DNA of 64,000 nt from an uncultured Duncaniella sp. (lineage in GTDB: Bacteria; Bacteroidota; Bacteroidia; Bacteroidales; Muribaculaceae), in NCBI GenBank assembly GCA_910586305.1, contig CAJUGS010000008.1, forward strand, positions 1 to 64,000, given 5' to 3'. A program made the position numbers and the translations under genes. Of the stretch, positions 17,219 to 26,740 are shown one piece after another (within the stretch, counting starts at the first letter, position 1; the number at the start of each line of letters is the position of its first letter). The notes beneath the pieces were generated by a model. That model was given only the letters and a program-made list of their open reading frames with translations, was not told the DNA's origin and did no database searches.

Positions 17219-18599
17219 CCCTCACCACAGTGCGCACCGTGTGCAGAAGTATGCGCAGGTCCACTGACATAGAGAGATTCTGGATATAGAGTATGTCATA
17301 TTTAAGTCGCTCCACCATCGCATCGACATCCGAGGCGTATCCATATTTGACCATACCCCACGAAGTCAGCCCGGGCCTCACAAGATGGAGAAGAGCACAG
17401 TGGGGAGCACGTACACTGATGAGATCTATGTAATAGCGCCGTTCGGGACGCGGTCCCACAAGCGACATATCACCCTTCAGCACATTCCACAGATTGGGAA
17501 GCTCATCAAGGCGGTATTTCCTCATCCACCGCCCCAAAGGAGTCACCCTCGGATCATTGCCACCGCCCGAAAGCATCGGTCGTCCTCCAGGCTCGGAGTC
17601 GGTGATCATTGACCTGAATTTATGTATGCGAAAAGGATGGCCGTGATAGCCTATCCGCTCTTGAGAATAAAACACAGGCCCACCCGACATGATTCTGACA
17701 GCAAGTGCGAGCGAAACAAGCACCGGGCTTAGCACCACCAGCGCAACACCCGAAACTATGATATCCATCATCCTCTTCACAGCCACGAACGAGTCTGGCA
17801 GATGGGGATCGGTCAAGTCAGTGAGTGGTTCGGCGGTCACGGTGTCAAACTTCACACGTCCTGTGACAATCTCTCTCTCATCTGGACTAAGCATAACAGG
17901 TACCGACAGCGGGAACAGTCTCGACAGCAGTCCCATAACCTTCCCGGAGTCAATCGTCCCCGGAAGCAGCATCGCACCTCGCAGCCCGAGTCTCGACATC
18001 ACTGATTCAACCGACTCGCCACGGTCTTCCTCACGGCCGATATCATACACCGCCCCTATGCGGAACCCATACTCACGACCTGTGGCATTGCAGGTGTCAA
18101 TCACGCGGTCGTCCACCGGACCAGACGAGACAAGCAGAAAACTCCTCGGCCCTCGACCTCGCGCACGCCACTTCAGAATAGAGGTGAGCAGAACCCTCGG
18201 GACATACACGATAGGGAGCATTACCGAGAAAAAGAGAAGTATCATCTCGTAGTTGTATCGACGGCGCGGAAGCACATCGTTGAGAAGCACCACGAGAAAA
18301 AAGACAAGCGATGCGATAGCCACAGCCACGGCTGTTTTCAGAAACTCGTTCACCCTCGACTTTGCAGTCACCCTGACATAATAACCCGTCAGATAATAGA
18401 GCAGAAGCATGAACAGAGGACACACGGCCATTGTCAGACGCACACCCACAGTTCCGAAAAATGCTATCGCAGAGCCAAAACGCTCCACGAGTCCGGGTAC
18501 CACCAGATACCTCACAAAGCTGAACACCGCCAGCCCCGCGAGAGTCGACACATAGTCGACAGCCACATAGAGGGTCCGGAGTTTCTGCTTTTCTGTCAA
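17205..18599 (-). CDS. Polyprenyl-phosphate sugar-1-phosphate transferase (WcaJ/WbaP type)
   Basis: 464 residues. About five N-terminal membrane helices (8-150) are followed by a Rossmann-like domain and a C-terminal bacterial sugar transferase domain (about 270-460). The latter has FVAVKRMMDIIVSGVAL, FYSQERIGYHGHPFRIHKFR, RKYRLDELPNLWNVLKGDMS, LVGPRPERR and RPGLTSWG. These enzymes start polysaccharide synthesis by moving a sugar-1-phosphate to undecaprenyl phosphate. No such enzyme is seen in the capsule cluster at 1-9 kb, so this one could prime that capsule from a separate operon (inference). It overlaps both neighbours. Confidence 0.9.
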   Translation of the reverse strand: MTEKQKLRTLYVAVDYVSTLAGLAVFSFVRYLVVPGLVERFGSAIAFFGTVGVRLTMAVCPLFMLLLYYLTGYYVRVTAKSRVNEFLKTAVAVAIASLVFFLVVLLNDVLPRRRYNYEMILLFFSVMLPIVYVPRVLLTSILKWRARGRGPRSFLLVSSGPVDDRVIDTCNATGREYGFRIGAVYDIGREEDRGESVESVMSRLGLRGAMLLPGTIDSGKVMGLLSRLFPLSVPVMLSPDEREIVTGRVKFDTVTAEPLTDLTDPHLPDSFVAVKRMMDIIVSGVALVVLSPVLVSLALAVRIMSGGPVFYSQERIGYHGHPFRIHKFRSMITDSEPGGRPMLSGGGNDPRVTPLGRWMRKYRLDELPNLWNVLKGDMSLVGPRPERRYYIDLISVRAPHCALLHLVRPGLTSWGMVKYGYASDVDAMVERLKYDILYIQNLSMSVDLRILLHTVRTVVRGEGK

Positions 18600-19177
18600 G
18601 GGCGTAGTGTCACTGTCTCTCCCGTAGGGAGTATTTTAACCACTTTTGATGGCTGCGATGGGGTCTCGTCATCCCGTCGGTACAACGATACATAGTCGGC
18701 TGCCTCCACAATTGCGTCGGCCACCTCGCCATAGAAACGCGGAGCAGGCTCCCCGCTGATATTGGCCGATGTAGACACGACAGGATGTCCCAGCATCTCG
18801 CACAAAGCCGACGAATACAACTCGCCTGTCAGGCGCAGCCCGGCACTGCCGTCTTCGGCAGACAGATTACCGGCCAGCCCTTCGGCATGGGGAAACACAA
18901 CGGTGAGAGGACGCCCGCCGGCCTGCTCTCGCAGACGCGAGTAAATCGCGGCATACTCCTCGCCAACACAGTCGACAAGAGCTCTCTCCGAACCGACAAG
19001 TGATATCAAGGCCTTGCTGTCGGCTCTGCGCTTTATCTCGAAAATCTTGCGCACAGCCTCCTCGCACGAGGCATCACACCCAAGGCCCCACACTGTATCT
19101 GTGGGGTAGAGCACAACGCCTCCCGACCTCATCACTTCAGCCGCGCGGGCTATATCTTCCTGCACTATCTTTTTCAC
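18596..19177 (-). CDS. L-threonylcarbamoyladenylate synthase (Sua5/YrdC family)
   Basis: 193 residues, one YrdC domain. VVLYPTDTVWGLGCDA (about 21-36), IKRRADSKALISLV (about 48-61) and HPVVSTSANISGEPAPRF (about 131-148) are the family signatures. It makes threonylcarbamoyl-AMP for the t6A37 modification of ANN-reading tRNAs. It is the short form, without the C-terminal Sua5 domain. The start is GTG, only 4 nt after a full promoter, so the mRNA is probably leaderless. Its 3' end overlaps the sugar transferase gene by 4 nt. Confidence 0.9.
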   Translation of the reverse strand: MKKIVQEDIARAAEVMRSGGVVLYPTDTVWGLGCDASCEEAVRKIFEIKRRADSKALISLVGSERALVDCVGEEYAAIYSRLREQAGGRPLTVVFPHAEGLAGNLSAEDGSAGLRLTGELYSSALCEMLGHPVVSTSANISGEPAPRFYGEVADAIVEAADYVSLYRRDDETPSQPSKVVKILPTGETVTLRP

Positions 19178-19181
19178 ATTG

Positions 19182-19213
19182 CAAACTTAACAAAAAAACC
19201 GCGCACGGGCAAA
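19182..19213 (-). promoter_or_regulatory. Promoter of the YrdC/sugar transferase/ClC operon
   Basis: On the minus strand TTTG (19213-19210), 20 nt, then TAAGTTTG (19189-19182). The last G is 4 nt before the GTG start at 19177. Transcription starting 4-7 nt after the box would give an mRNA with essentially no leader. Confidence 0.8.
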
Positions 19214-19263
19214 CATTTTCCGCTCCTTTACCCTTTTTATATAAACACGTCACAACACCCACT

Positions 19264-20346
19264 ATGAGCAAGCCGTTCACCTTCGACCGTATGTGTCGCA
19301 TACTCATCACACTTGTCATCATCGCCGGAGCCGTATATCTGATCAACGTGCTGCGAAATGTCCTGCTGCCATTCTGTCTGGCCTGCCTCATAGCCTACAT
19401 CCTGGAGCCTGCGGTGGAATTCTGCATGGACAGGCTCCGCATCAAGTGGCGCATCGTGGCTATTCTTCTCACACTCGGAACCGTTGGCTGTGCCATTGCG
19501 GGACTCGCCTACCTGTTCATACCTTCAATAGTTGACGAAATAAACCAGATGGCAACTCTGGTCAGGAAATACTCTGAATCGGGCGATATAGTCCCATTCC
19601 TTCCGCGCGAGATACGCGACACACTGTCACAGTACTTCAACACCGATACAATGAACAGACTCATTGAAGGAGGGCGGCTCGAGTCCATAATCAACAAAGG
19701 CGCAAACCTCCTGTCCACATCGGTGGAATATCTGCTTCACGCCCTTGAGTGGCTGCTGACGTTCATCTACGTCATATTTATTCTGCTTGACTACCGTCGT
19801 CTGATGCGCGGGTTCCGGATGCTCGTCCCAAAGAAGTACCGCCACATCGCCTCAAAGGTATCCGACGATATCAAACGCTCAATGAACCGCTATTTCCGCG
19901 GACAGGCTCTTCTTGCCCTCTTCGCAGCCGTGTTCTACTGCATAGGCTTTTCGATCGTGGGCATACCTATGGCCATAGTGCTCGGCATACTCGTCGGGCT
20001 GCTATACATGATACCCTATTTCCAGTATGTGACTCTGATACCCGTGGCCTTTGTGTGTTTCATATCCTCCCTCGCCGGGCCCGATGGATTCTGGGTGCTA
20101 ATGGGCAAATGTCTCATTGTATACGTTGTAAGCCAGTGTGTGTGCGACTACATTCTCACACCGAAAATCATGGGAAAAGCCCTTGGCCTCAACCCGGCCA
20201 TCATCCTGCTATCGCTATCTGTCTGGGGTACCCTGCTCGGACTCATCGGCATGATAATAGCACTGCCGCTCACCACTCTCATACTCGCCTACTACGAAGA
20301 GTACATCGTCGGAGAAGACAATCCGGACGCCGGCCTAAGATTCTGA
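19264..20346 (+). CDS. AI-2E family transporter / PerM-like permease
   Basis: 360 residues from the ATG at 19264. It has about eight membrane helices in the layout of the AI-2E/UPF0118 family: an N-terminal pair, a soluble middle part (about 90-145), and a C-terminal block with GIPMAIVLGILVGLLYMIPY and LTPKIMGKALGLNPAIILLS. Members include TqsA and YdiK and have been linked to export of small molecules or ions; the substrate is unknown here. The frame stays open upstream to 19000, but that would overlap the YrdC gene on the other strand and add a non-hydrophobic arginine-rich stretch, so the internal ATG is preferred. Confidence 0.85.
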   Translation: MSKPFTFDRMCRILITLVIIAGAVYLINVLRNVLLPFCLACLIAYILEPAVEFCMDRLRIKWRIVAILLTLGTVGCAIAGLAYLFIPSIVDEINQMATLVRKYSESGDIVPFLPREIRDTLSQYFNTDTMNRLIEGGRLESIINKGANLLSTSVEYLLHALEWLLTFIYVIFILLDYRRLMRGFRMLVPKKYRHIASKVSDDIKRSMNRYFRGQALLALFAAVFYCIGFSIVGIPMAIVLGILVGLLYMIPYFQYVTLIPVAFVCFISSLAGPDGFWVLMGKCLIVYVVSQCVCDYILTPKIMGKALGLNPAIILLSLSVWGTLLGLIGMIIALPLTTLILAYYEEYIVGEDNPDAGLRF

Positions 20347-20378
20347 AACAAGTTCAGAAGCCATCTCCCACTCCCCTC

Positions 20379-20993
20379 TCAGTCTGTCTTCACTCCATAT
20401 GTCTCAAGGTCGTTGATATACCTTGCCGCATCCGTAAAGACCACAGCATTCATTCCGGCCTTCAACGCGCCTTCCACATTCACAGCCTTGTCGTCGGCAA
20501 ACAGACACTCGGAAGGGTCAAGACCGTAGCGGCTGCACAGACACTCGTAGATTTCTCTCTCCGGCTTGATAAAATGCTCCTCCGAAGAAATCACCCTACC
20601 GTCCAGCAGCCCGAAAATACTCTCATATCTTCTCATCACCTCGTGTACCACACTGTTCCAGTTGGTGAGTCCGTAGAGGCGGTAGCCGTTGGCCTTGAGC
20701 CTGCACAGAAGTTCTTTCATGCCCGGCACCTCGCCGGTCACGAAATCAACATAACGGTCATGAAAGAACTGCAGTCCGTCGGCAAGCTCAGGATGGTTCT
20801 TCTGCTCCTCTCTGATTATCTCACTGAAAGGAACGGCCTCGCGGTCACACCTGTCTATGAATCCTGGAGAAAGGAACAACCGGCACATCTGGTCCAGACG
20901 CTCGGTATCTTCGCCAAAATAGCCTGTGAGCAGAGCCATGAAATCATAGTCCACGAGCACCTTGCCGAAATCAAATATGAGATTTTTTATCAT
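20379..20993 (-). CDS. HAD-superfamily phosphatase, YihX-like
   Basis: 204 residues. The N-terminus NLIFDFGKVLVDYDF carries the nucleophile Asp of HAD motif I; the usual second Asp is Gly, as in YihX/REG-2-like members. GLTNWN (motif II), SSEEHFIKPEREIY (Lys of motif III) and CLFADDKAVNVEGA (motif IV acids) follow. These enzymes dephosphorylate sugar phosphates such as glucose-1-phosphate. It starts 4 nt after the GH28 stop, so the two are an operon. That hints at a role with uronic-acid catabolism, which is inference. Confidence 0.85.
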   Translation of the reverse strand: MIKNLIFDFGKVLVDYDFMALLTGYFGEDTERLDQMCRLFLSPGFIDRCDREAVPFSEIIREEQKNHPELADGLQFFHDRYVDFVTGEVPGMKELLCRLKANGYRLYGLTNWNSVVHEVMRRYESIFGLLDGRVISSEEHFIKPEREIYECLCSRYGLDPSECLFADDKAVNVEGALKAGMNAVVFTDAARYINDLETYGVKTD

Positions 20994-20997
20994 ATGG

Positions 20998-22335
20998 TCA
21001 ACGGAATATCATTGTGCCTACATCCTGGAGCTGCATCTGCATGGTGGGAGCTTTGATGTTCTCGAACACAAGTCCCTCTATAGGCTGTTCAGGGAGACCT
21101 TTGGCATTTATGAGCGCAGGACACTCCAGAATGGTGATGTCGCGGAAAGTCATATCGGCAAATCTCGGTGTGAGTCGCCCCACCTCTCGGGCAGGCATAC
21201 GCTCTGCAAGCTCGCCAATCCATTCCACCGAACCAAGCATATCAAACTTGAATACAGTCTTGCCGCTTTTCTCCACCCTGACACGTTCCACAAGTACATT
21301 TTCCGCACCTCCGCCACGCGGACGGCGTGTCTTGACATAGAACGGGAAGGATGGATTCTCCATCACGCAGTCGTGCATATACACATTGCGGATTCCAGCA
21401 GCAGTCTCGGTGCCCATGGTTATACCACCCACTCCGCGCTTAACACGGCAGTGGCGTATCACCACATTGGCTGTCGGGCGATTTTTGTCCACACCGTCGA
21501 TACCTCTACCCGACTTTAGTGTGAAGCAGTCGTCACCACAGTCAAGAGTGGTGTATTCTATGAGAGCGTTCACCGACGAGTCAATGTCGATGCCATCTGT
21601 GCGTTTTCGACCGTGACTGCTGACTGTCACTCCTCTTATTATGATATTCTCGCAGTAGACCGGAACAATGTTCCAAAAAATGGAGCGTTCAAACGTCACA
21701 CCCTCCACGAGAATGTTACGGCTGTTCATCGGCCCGAAGAATACCGGCAAAAACACCTTGGCTCCATTGCTGCCGTCATATATACGCTTTTCCATAGGTA
21801 GCTTTCCAACTTCCTCGCTGATACCACCCTCCTGGCGAAGATTGAGTTCGCAGTCATCGGCGGGGCCGACAAGTTTTCCCTCACCGGTCACCGCTATATT
21901 CTCCACGCCGTCGGCATATATCATTGCTCCGAGAGAATATACGTCGATACCCTCATTGCGGGCAGCCACCACGGGCAGATAGTCCTTTATGTCACCGCTG
22001 AAATGCAGCTCGGCATTCTTCTCAAGATGGAGTCGGATGTTGCTTCTCAACTCTATACGTCCGGTGAGCCACGACCCGGCAGGTACAATGACAGTGCCGC
22101 CACCCTTTCCGGCAAGCCGGTCTATGGCTGCCTGTATGGCCTTTGTGGAAAGCTTGCCCTGTTTGGCTCCGGTCTTAGCGATGCTGATAGTGCGGGCAGG
22201 AAATTCGGGTCTGACAAGCGCGGGCATTTCAAACGGAGCTTTGACAGGCTCTATATCACCCGGCATATTCTGGGCGTTGCCCTGCAACGTAAATATGAGC
22301 AAGAGTAAGGCAATGAGCGTCTTTATTGTTTTCAT
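20998..22335 (-). CDS. Secreted glycoside hydrolase family 28 (polygalacturonase-like)
   Basis: 445 residues from the ATG at 22335, which directly precedes a classic signal peptide (MKTIKTLIALLLL). An ATG seven codons upstream is also possible. A right-handed beta-helix with RTDGIDIDSS, LDCGDDCFTLKSG and YVKTRRPRGGG matches GH28 motifs I, II and IV, including the catalytic aspartates. Motif III, usually GHG, reads RGVGGITMGTE here, so the conserved His is replaced by Val. The enzyme would act on pectic galacturonan or rhamnogalacturonan ends in the periplasm. It is the first gene of a pair with the HAD phosphatase. Confidence 0.87.
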   Translation of the reverse strand: MKTIKTLIALLLLIFTLQGNAQNMPGDIEPVKAPFEMPALVRPEFPARTISIAKTGAKQGKLSTKAIQAAIDRLAGKGGGTVIVPAGSWLTGRIELRSNIRLHLEKNAELHFSGDIKDYLPVVAARNEGIDVYSLGAMIYADGVENIAVTGEGKLVGPADDCELNLRQEGGISEEVGKLPMEKRIYDGSNGAKVFLPVFFGPMNSRNILVEGVTFERSIFWNIVPVYCENIIIRGVTVSSHGRKRTDGIDIDSSVNALIEYTTLDCGDDCFTLKSGRGIDGVDKNRPTANVVIRHCRVKRGVGGITMGTETAAGIRNVYMHDCVMENPSFPFYVKTRRPRGGGAENVLVERVRVEKSGKTVFKFDMLGSVEWIGELAERMPAREVGRLTPRFADMTFRDITILECPALINAKGLPEQPIEGLVFENIKAPTMQMQLQDVGTMIFR

Positions 22336-22372
22336 GGTGTGACTATGACTGTTCATTTATATAATTCCGAGA

Positions 22373-22404
22373 CAAAAATAATGCTTTCCGCCCGAATTAG
22401 CAAA
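22373..22404 (-). promoter_or_regulatory. Promoter of GH28-HAD pair
   Basis: On the minus strand TTTG (22404-22401), 20 nt, then TATTTTTG (22380-22373): a full match. The -33 box lies within the last codons of feoB. The leader would be short (about 12-35 nt depending on the start chosen). Confidence 0.72.
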
Positions 22405-24796
22405 TGAGGAGCGCTATACTGTAGGTGATGAAAGCAAATACCCATGCCACAGCAGTGTTATAGAGAATCGTGAAAAGTCCGTAGCGGGGGTTTCCTGTCT
22501 CCTTGACTATGGCGGTGACAGTGGCCATACATGGACAATAGAGAAGAATGAACACCATGAACGCAAGTGCGCCTGCAGTGGAGAAATCAGGGCGGCCGGT
22601 AGAGGAATTAGCCTGAGTCAGACGTGCCGACAGAGTCGAGTCCTCAACCACCTCGTCGCCCGTATAAAGCACTCCGAGTGTGGAGACCACGATTTCCTTG
22701 GCCGGGACTCCGGCTATTGCGGCCACAGTGGCCCTCCAGTGAAAACCGAGAGGTTCCATCACCGGGTTGACCGCCTTTCCTATCATCTGGAGATAGCTGT
22801 CACGCGACATATCTATACGTGAATCATCCACGCGGTCAATATTCACGGCTACACTCTCCTCGTCGTGGCGCGGAAAATAGTTGAGAGCCCACACCACTAT
22901 GCTGGCCACCAGTATGATGCCTCCCATCTTCTTGAGATACTGCTCTCCCTTACCCCACATATGGCGCAACGTGGCCTTGAGTGTGGGAATACGGTAGGGC
23001 GGAAGCTCCATTACAAAAGGTGTCTCATCCTCGCCGAAATGGAATCGGCGCAACAGTCGCGCGGTCAATGCTGCAACAAGTATACCCAGAAAATACAGTC
23101 CAAGGAACACAAGAGTGGCGTGCATCGGGAAGAAAGTGCCTATCAGCAAAACATAGACCGGCAGTCGGGCTGAACAACTAATAAACGGATTGATAAGTAT
23201 GGTGATCATTCGGCTCGAACGGCTTTCAATCGAGCGAGAGGCCATTATGGCCGGAACCGTACAGCCGAATCCCATCACAAGAGGAATGAATGATTTGCCG
23301 TGAAGTCCCAGCCTGTGCATCACCTTATCCATGATGAAGGCCGCGCGGGCCATATAGCCCGAATCCTCCATGAAGGAAATGCACAGATAGAGTATCAGTA
23401 TGTTTGGCAGGAAGACTATGACACCACCCACACCGCCTATGATACCATCGGCCACGAGATCCTTGACCCATCCTTCTGGAAGATATTCCCTCACGGCGTC
23501 GCCGAGCCAAGTCACAAAATTCTCGATCCACTCCATCGGGAAGGCTCCGATATAGAACGTGGCCCAGAAGATGAATATCATGATGGATATGAAAAGAGGG
23601 AAGCCGAAGAGTTTGTTGGTGACTATAGTGTCTATGATACGTGTGGAATAGTTGCGGTCGGCCTTGTCATCTTTCACCACCGTCTCAGCCAGTGCACCGG
23701 CTATGAAACCATATTTCTCATCGGCTATGGCAGCGGTGATGTCTGTACCGGGATGAAGCCTCTCAAACTTCGCGAGGCTTCTGTCACGAAGAGCCACAAG
23801 ATGTTGGGCATCAGGTAGCTGGAGAATGTGATGCTGCACCTCCGGATCTTTCTCAAGAAACTTGATGGCAAGATAGCGCGGTGAGAAATGACGCATCACA
23901 GAGGGATGAGCCTTGAGGGCATCCTTGATTTCGGTGAGGGAATGCTCGATATCTCCACCAAGACTCACATGGACATGACGCACAGTGTGTTCCTCTCCCT
24001 CATATACACGTATTATGGTATCAAAAAGTTCGTTGATTCCATATCCCGTCTTGGCTGCTGTCGGGACAATTGGCACACCTATCATCTCACCGAGCGTTTT
24101 GTAGTCGAGACGGGTGCCTTCACGCTCAAGCTCGTCATACATATTGAGAGCTATCACCATCGAGCGGTCCATGTCGATGAGTTCGGTGGTGAGATATAGA
24201 TTACGCTCAAGATTGGAACCGTCCACCACATTGACTATCACATCAGGAGTCTCGTCGCGCAGATAGCGTCGCACATACAGCTCCTCGGGCGAATAGGATG
24301 CGAGCGAGTAAGTGCCCGGAAGATCAACTATGTTGAAACGGTAGCCTCTGTGGGTAAGTGTGCCTTTCTTGGCATCCACAGTGACACCGCTGTAATTGCC
24401 CACGTGCTCACGAGCTCCCGAAGCCGTGTTGAAAAGAGATGTCTTGCCACAGTTGGGATTGCCTATCAGAGCCACATTGATTACCTTGTGACGGCTCTCA
24501 CGCGGCACTGCGTCATCTATCTCCGAGTCATCCACCACATTGGTGTGGGTGGGAGGTGTGACATGGCTCTCTTCAAGAGGTTCCACTTCCACGAGGTCTG
24601 CTTCGACACGTCGCAGCGACACCTCGTAGCCCATCAGCTCATACTTCACGGGGTCACGGAGAGGTGCGGCCATCATCACCTTGATTTCCCTCCCTTTCAC
24701 GAAGCCCATCTCTATCATGCGCTTTCTGAAAGCTCCGTGTCCGAGGATTTTTATGATTACACCCACACTTCCTGTGGGCAGTTCCGATAATCTCAT
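22397..24796 (-). CDS. feoB: Ferrous iron transporter, FeoA-FeoB fusion
   Basis: 799 residues from the ATG at 24796, which begins MRLSELPTGSVGVIIKI. Residues 1-75 are a FeoA (SH3-like) domain. A GTPase domain follows: GNPNCGKTSLFN (G1), GVTVDAKKG (G2), DLPGTYSL (G3) and ALNMYDEL (G4-like region). The membrane part has two Gate repeats and FeoB core helices (about 390-795). It imports Fe2+ across the inner membrane. The N-terminal FeoA fusion is usual in Bacteroidales. An ATG ten codons upstream would add a tail outside the FeoA fold, so the shorter start is chosen. No accessory FeoC is seen. Confidence 0.94.
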   Translation of the reverse strand: MRLSELPTGSVGVIIKILGHGAFRKRMIEMGFVKGREIKVMMAAPLRDPVKYELMGYEVSLRRVEADLVEVEPLEESHVTPPTHTNVVDDSEIDDAVPRESRHKVINVALIGNPNCGKTSLFNTASGAREHVGNYSGVTVDAKKGTLTHRGYRFNIVDLPGTYSLASYSPEELYVRRYLRDETPDVIVNVVDGSNLERNLYLTTELIDMDRSMVIALNMYDELEREGTRLDYKTLGEMIGVPIVPTAAKTGYGINELFDTIIRVYEGEEHTVRHVHVSLGGDIEHSLTEIKDALKAHPSVMRHFSPRYLAIKFLEKDPEVQHHILQLPDAQHLVALRDRSLAKFERLHPGTDITAAIADEKYGFIAGALAETVVKDDKADRNYSTRIIDTIVTNKLFGFPLFISIMIFIFWATFYIGAFPMEWIENFVTWLGDAVREYLPEGWVKDLVADGIIGGVGGVIVFLPNILILYLCISFMEDSGYMARAAFIMDKVMHRLGLHGKSFIPLVMGFGCTVPAIMASRSIESRSSRMITILINPFISCSARLPVYVLLIGTFFPMHATLVFLGLYFLGILVAALTARLLRRFHFGEDETPFVMELPPYRIPTLKATLRHMWGKGEQYLKKMGGIILVASIVVWALNYFPRHDEESVAVNIDRVDDSRIDMSRDSYLQMIGKAVNPVMEPLGFHWRATVAAIAGVPAKEIVVSTLGVLYTGDEVVEDSTLSARLTQANSSTGRPDFSTAGALAFMVFILLYCPCMATVTAIVKETGNPRYGLFTILYNTAVAWVFAFITYSIALLIC

Positions 24797-24874
24797 TGTT
24801 GAATACAGTTGTTTTTCAAGGTGCAAATTTCGGGATTTGTTTCCTTATCTGAAATACCCGAAAATAGTGATTTT

Positions 24875-26740
24875 TCACTTTCTGCGCCCCGGATTGAATC
24901 GAGTCTGACCGAAAAGCCTGGTGGCAATGTCGGGCCGATGCATCTTCCTCAGCGAGCGCATGATGTCGTCACGATAGGCTCGGTCATACCAGAAAAAGTA
25001 CTTCCTCTGCCCCTGTTTGGCCTCGGGAGTCGTGGCTGTGAAAACCTTCTCAAGCGTATAGGGATGATAGCCTGTGTAGTAAATCTCGGTCGATAGTGTC
25101 ATAGGCGTGGGTGTGAAATCCTGCACCTGTTCAAGATGCAGATTCAACTCCTTGGTCTCTGCTGCCAGCATAGCCATATCGTTTTCGTGACATCCCGGAT
25201 GCGACGAGATGAAGTAGGGTATCAGCTGCTGCTTCAACCCGTGACGCGAGTTCACCTGGTCAAAAAATTTGGAAAACTCGTGGTAGAGCACAAACGATGG
25301 CTTTCTCATTACAGAGAGAACCGCGTCGGATGTATGCTCGGGAGCCACCTTCAGACGGCCTGACACATGAGAGGTTATAAGCTCCTCATTGTATCGGCGG
25401 TTGGCCTTGTCGATTGCCGGATCGCCTGTGTGATGCATCGACAGGTCATATCTCACTCCGCTTCCTATGAACGACTTTTTCACACCCTCCACGGCATCCA
25501 CACGGTGGTAGAGCTCAAGCAGCGGACGGTGGTCGGTGTTAAGATTATGACACACCTTAGGATGGAGACATGACGGACGGAGACACTTGGAACATACCGA
25601 CAGGTCTTTACCGCCCATCCCGTACATATTGGCGCTTGGTCCGCCGACATCGCTGATGTATCCCTTGAAATCGGGCATACGTGTCACCTGGCGTATCTCC
25701 CTGAGCACCGACTCGGCACTTCGCGAGGATATGAACTTGCCCTGATGTGCCGATATGGTGCAGAACGAGCACCCTCCGAAACATCCGCGGTGGATGTTGA
25801 CCGAATGGCGTATCATCTCGTAGGCCGGAATGCGCTTGTCCTTATACCGGGGATGCGGCATACGGGTGTATGGAAGATCAAACGACGAATCTATCTCCTC
25901 GGTCGTCATGGGCGGGAGCATTGGATTGACCCTTATCCACACTTTCCCGTGACGCTGCCATATGGTCTTGCCGTGCATGGAGTTGCTCTGGCGTTCGATG
26001 TGACGGAAATTCTCGGCCTGAGCCTTCTTGTCGCGAAGACAGCGTTCAAACGGATGGAGCACTATGTCAGAATCGGTCTCTGTTATGGTTCCGTCCACGG
26101 CTTCGGCAGGTCCGGCTGTCTCTCTCACGACAATCTGGGCCATATCGTGAAGATCGGCCACAGTCTCTCCGGCCGCGAGACGGTCGGCAATCTCCCTGAT
26201 GGTGTGTTCCCCCATTCCGTAGCTTACTATATCAGCCTTGCAGTCCATGAGTATCGACGGACGCAGAGCATCCTGCCAGTAATCGTAGTGGGCCAGACGG
26301 CGCATCGAAGCCTCTATACCGCCGGCTATAACGGGGGTATCGGGGAAAAGGTCGCGTAGGATTCCGGAATATACAATCGTAGGATAGTCTGGTCTGGCGC
26401 CATGACGTCCGCCCGGTGTATATGCATCGTCGCTTCGGCGGCGGCGGGCGGCGGTGTAGTGGTTCACCATGGAGTCCATGGCTCCGGCCGAGACTCCGAA
26501 AAACAGTCTCGGCGCACCGAATTTACGGAAGTCGCGTAGATCGTCCTGCCAGTTGGGCTGTGGCACTATTGCCACATTATAGCCCGCGGCCTGAAGCGTG
26601 CGGCCTATCACGGCTGCTCCGAACGAGGGATGGTCTACATAGGCATCGCCCGTGAAAATCACCACGTCAACGTGGTCCCAGCCAAGGGCCTTCATCTCCT
26701 TGACGCTTGTGGGGAGATATTGTTCAAGTCTCGGATTCAT
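24875..26740 (-). CDS. ygiQ: YgiQ family radical SAM protein
   Basis: 621 residues. The N-terminal UPF0313 domain begins YLPTSVKEMKALGWDHVDVV. The radical SAM core has HRGCFGGCSFCTISAHQGKF, with the three cysteines that hold the 4Fe-4S cluster, and a further Cys-rich patch (SVCSKCLRPSCLHPKVCHN) that may bind a second metal. Family members are widespread but their reaction is unknown. The start overlaps the uvrB stop by 4 nt (ATGA), so it is co-transcribed with uvrB. Confidence 0.92.
   Translation of the reverse strand: MNPRLEQYLPTSVKEMKALGWDHVDVVIFTGDAYVDHPSFGAAVIGRTLQAAGYNVAIVPQPNWQDDLRDFRKFGAPRLFFGVSAGAMDSMVNHYTAARRRRSDDAYTPGGRHGARPDYPTIVYSGILRDLFPDTPVIAGGIEASMRRLAHYDYWQDALRPSILMDCKADIVSYGMGEHTIREIADRLAAGETVADLHDMAQIVVRETAGPAEAVDGTITETDSDIVLHPFERCLRDKKAQAENFRHIERQSNSMHGKTIWQRHGKVWIRVNPMLPPMTTEEIDSSFDLPYTRMPHPRYKDKRIPAYEMIRHSVNIHRGCFGGCSFCTISAHQGKFISSRSAESVLREIRQVTRMPDFKGYISDVGGPSANMYGMGGKDLSVCSKCLRPSCLHPKVCHNLNTDHRPLLELYHRVDAVEGVKKSFIGSGVRYDLSMHHTGDPAIDKANRRYNEELITSHVSGRLKVAPEHTSDAVLSVMRKPSFVLYHEFSKFFDQVNSRHGLKQQLIPYFISSHPGCHENDMAMLAAETKELNLHLEQVQDFTPTPMTLSTEIYYTGYHPYTLEKVFTATTPEAKQGQRKYFFWYDRAYRDDIMRSLRKMHRPDIATRLFGQTRFNPGRRK

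Noticed and set aside
19000..19263. Upstream extension of the AI-2E family permease
   Set aside because: It runs antisense through the conserved YrdC gene and encodes an arginine-rich stretch; the ATG at 19264 starts the first membrane helix region.
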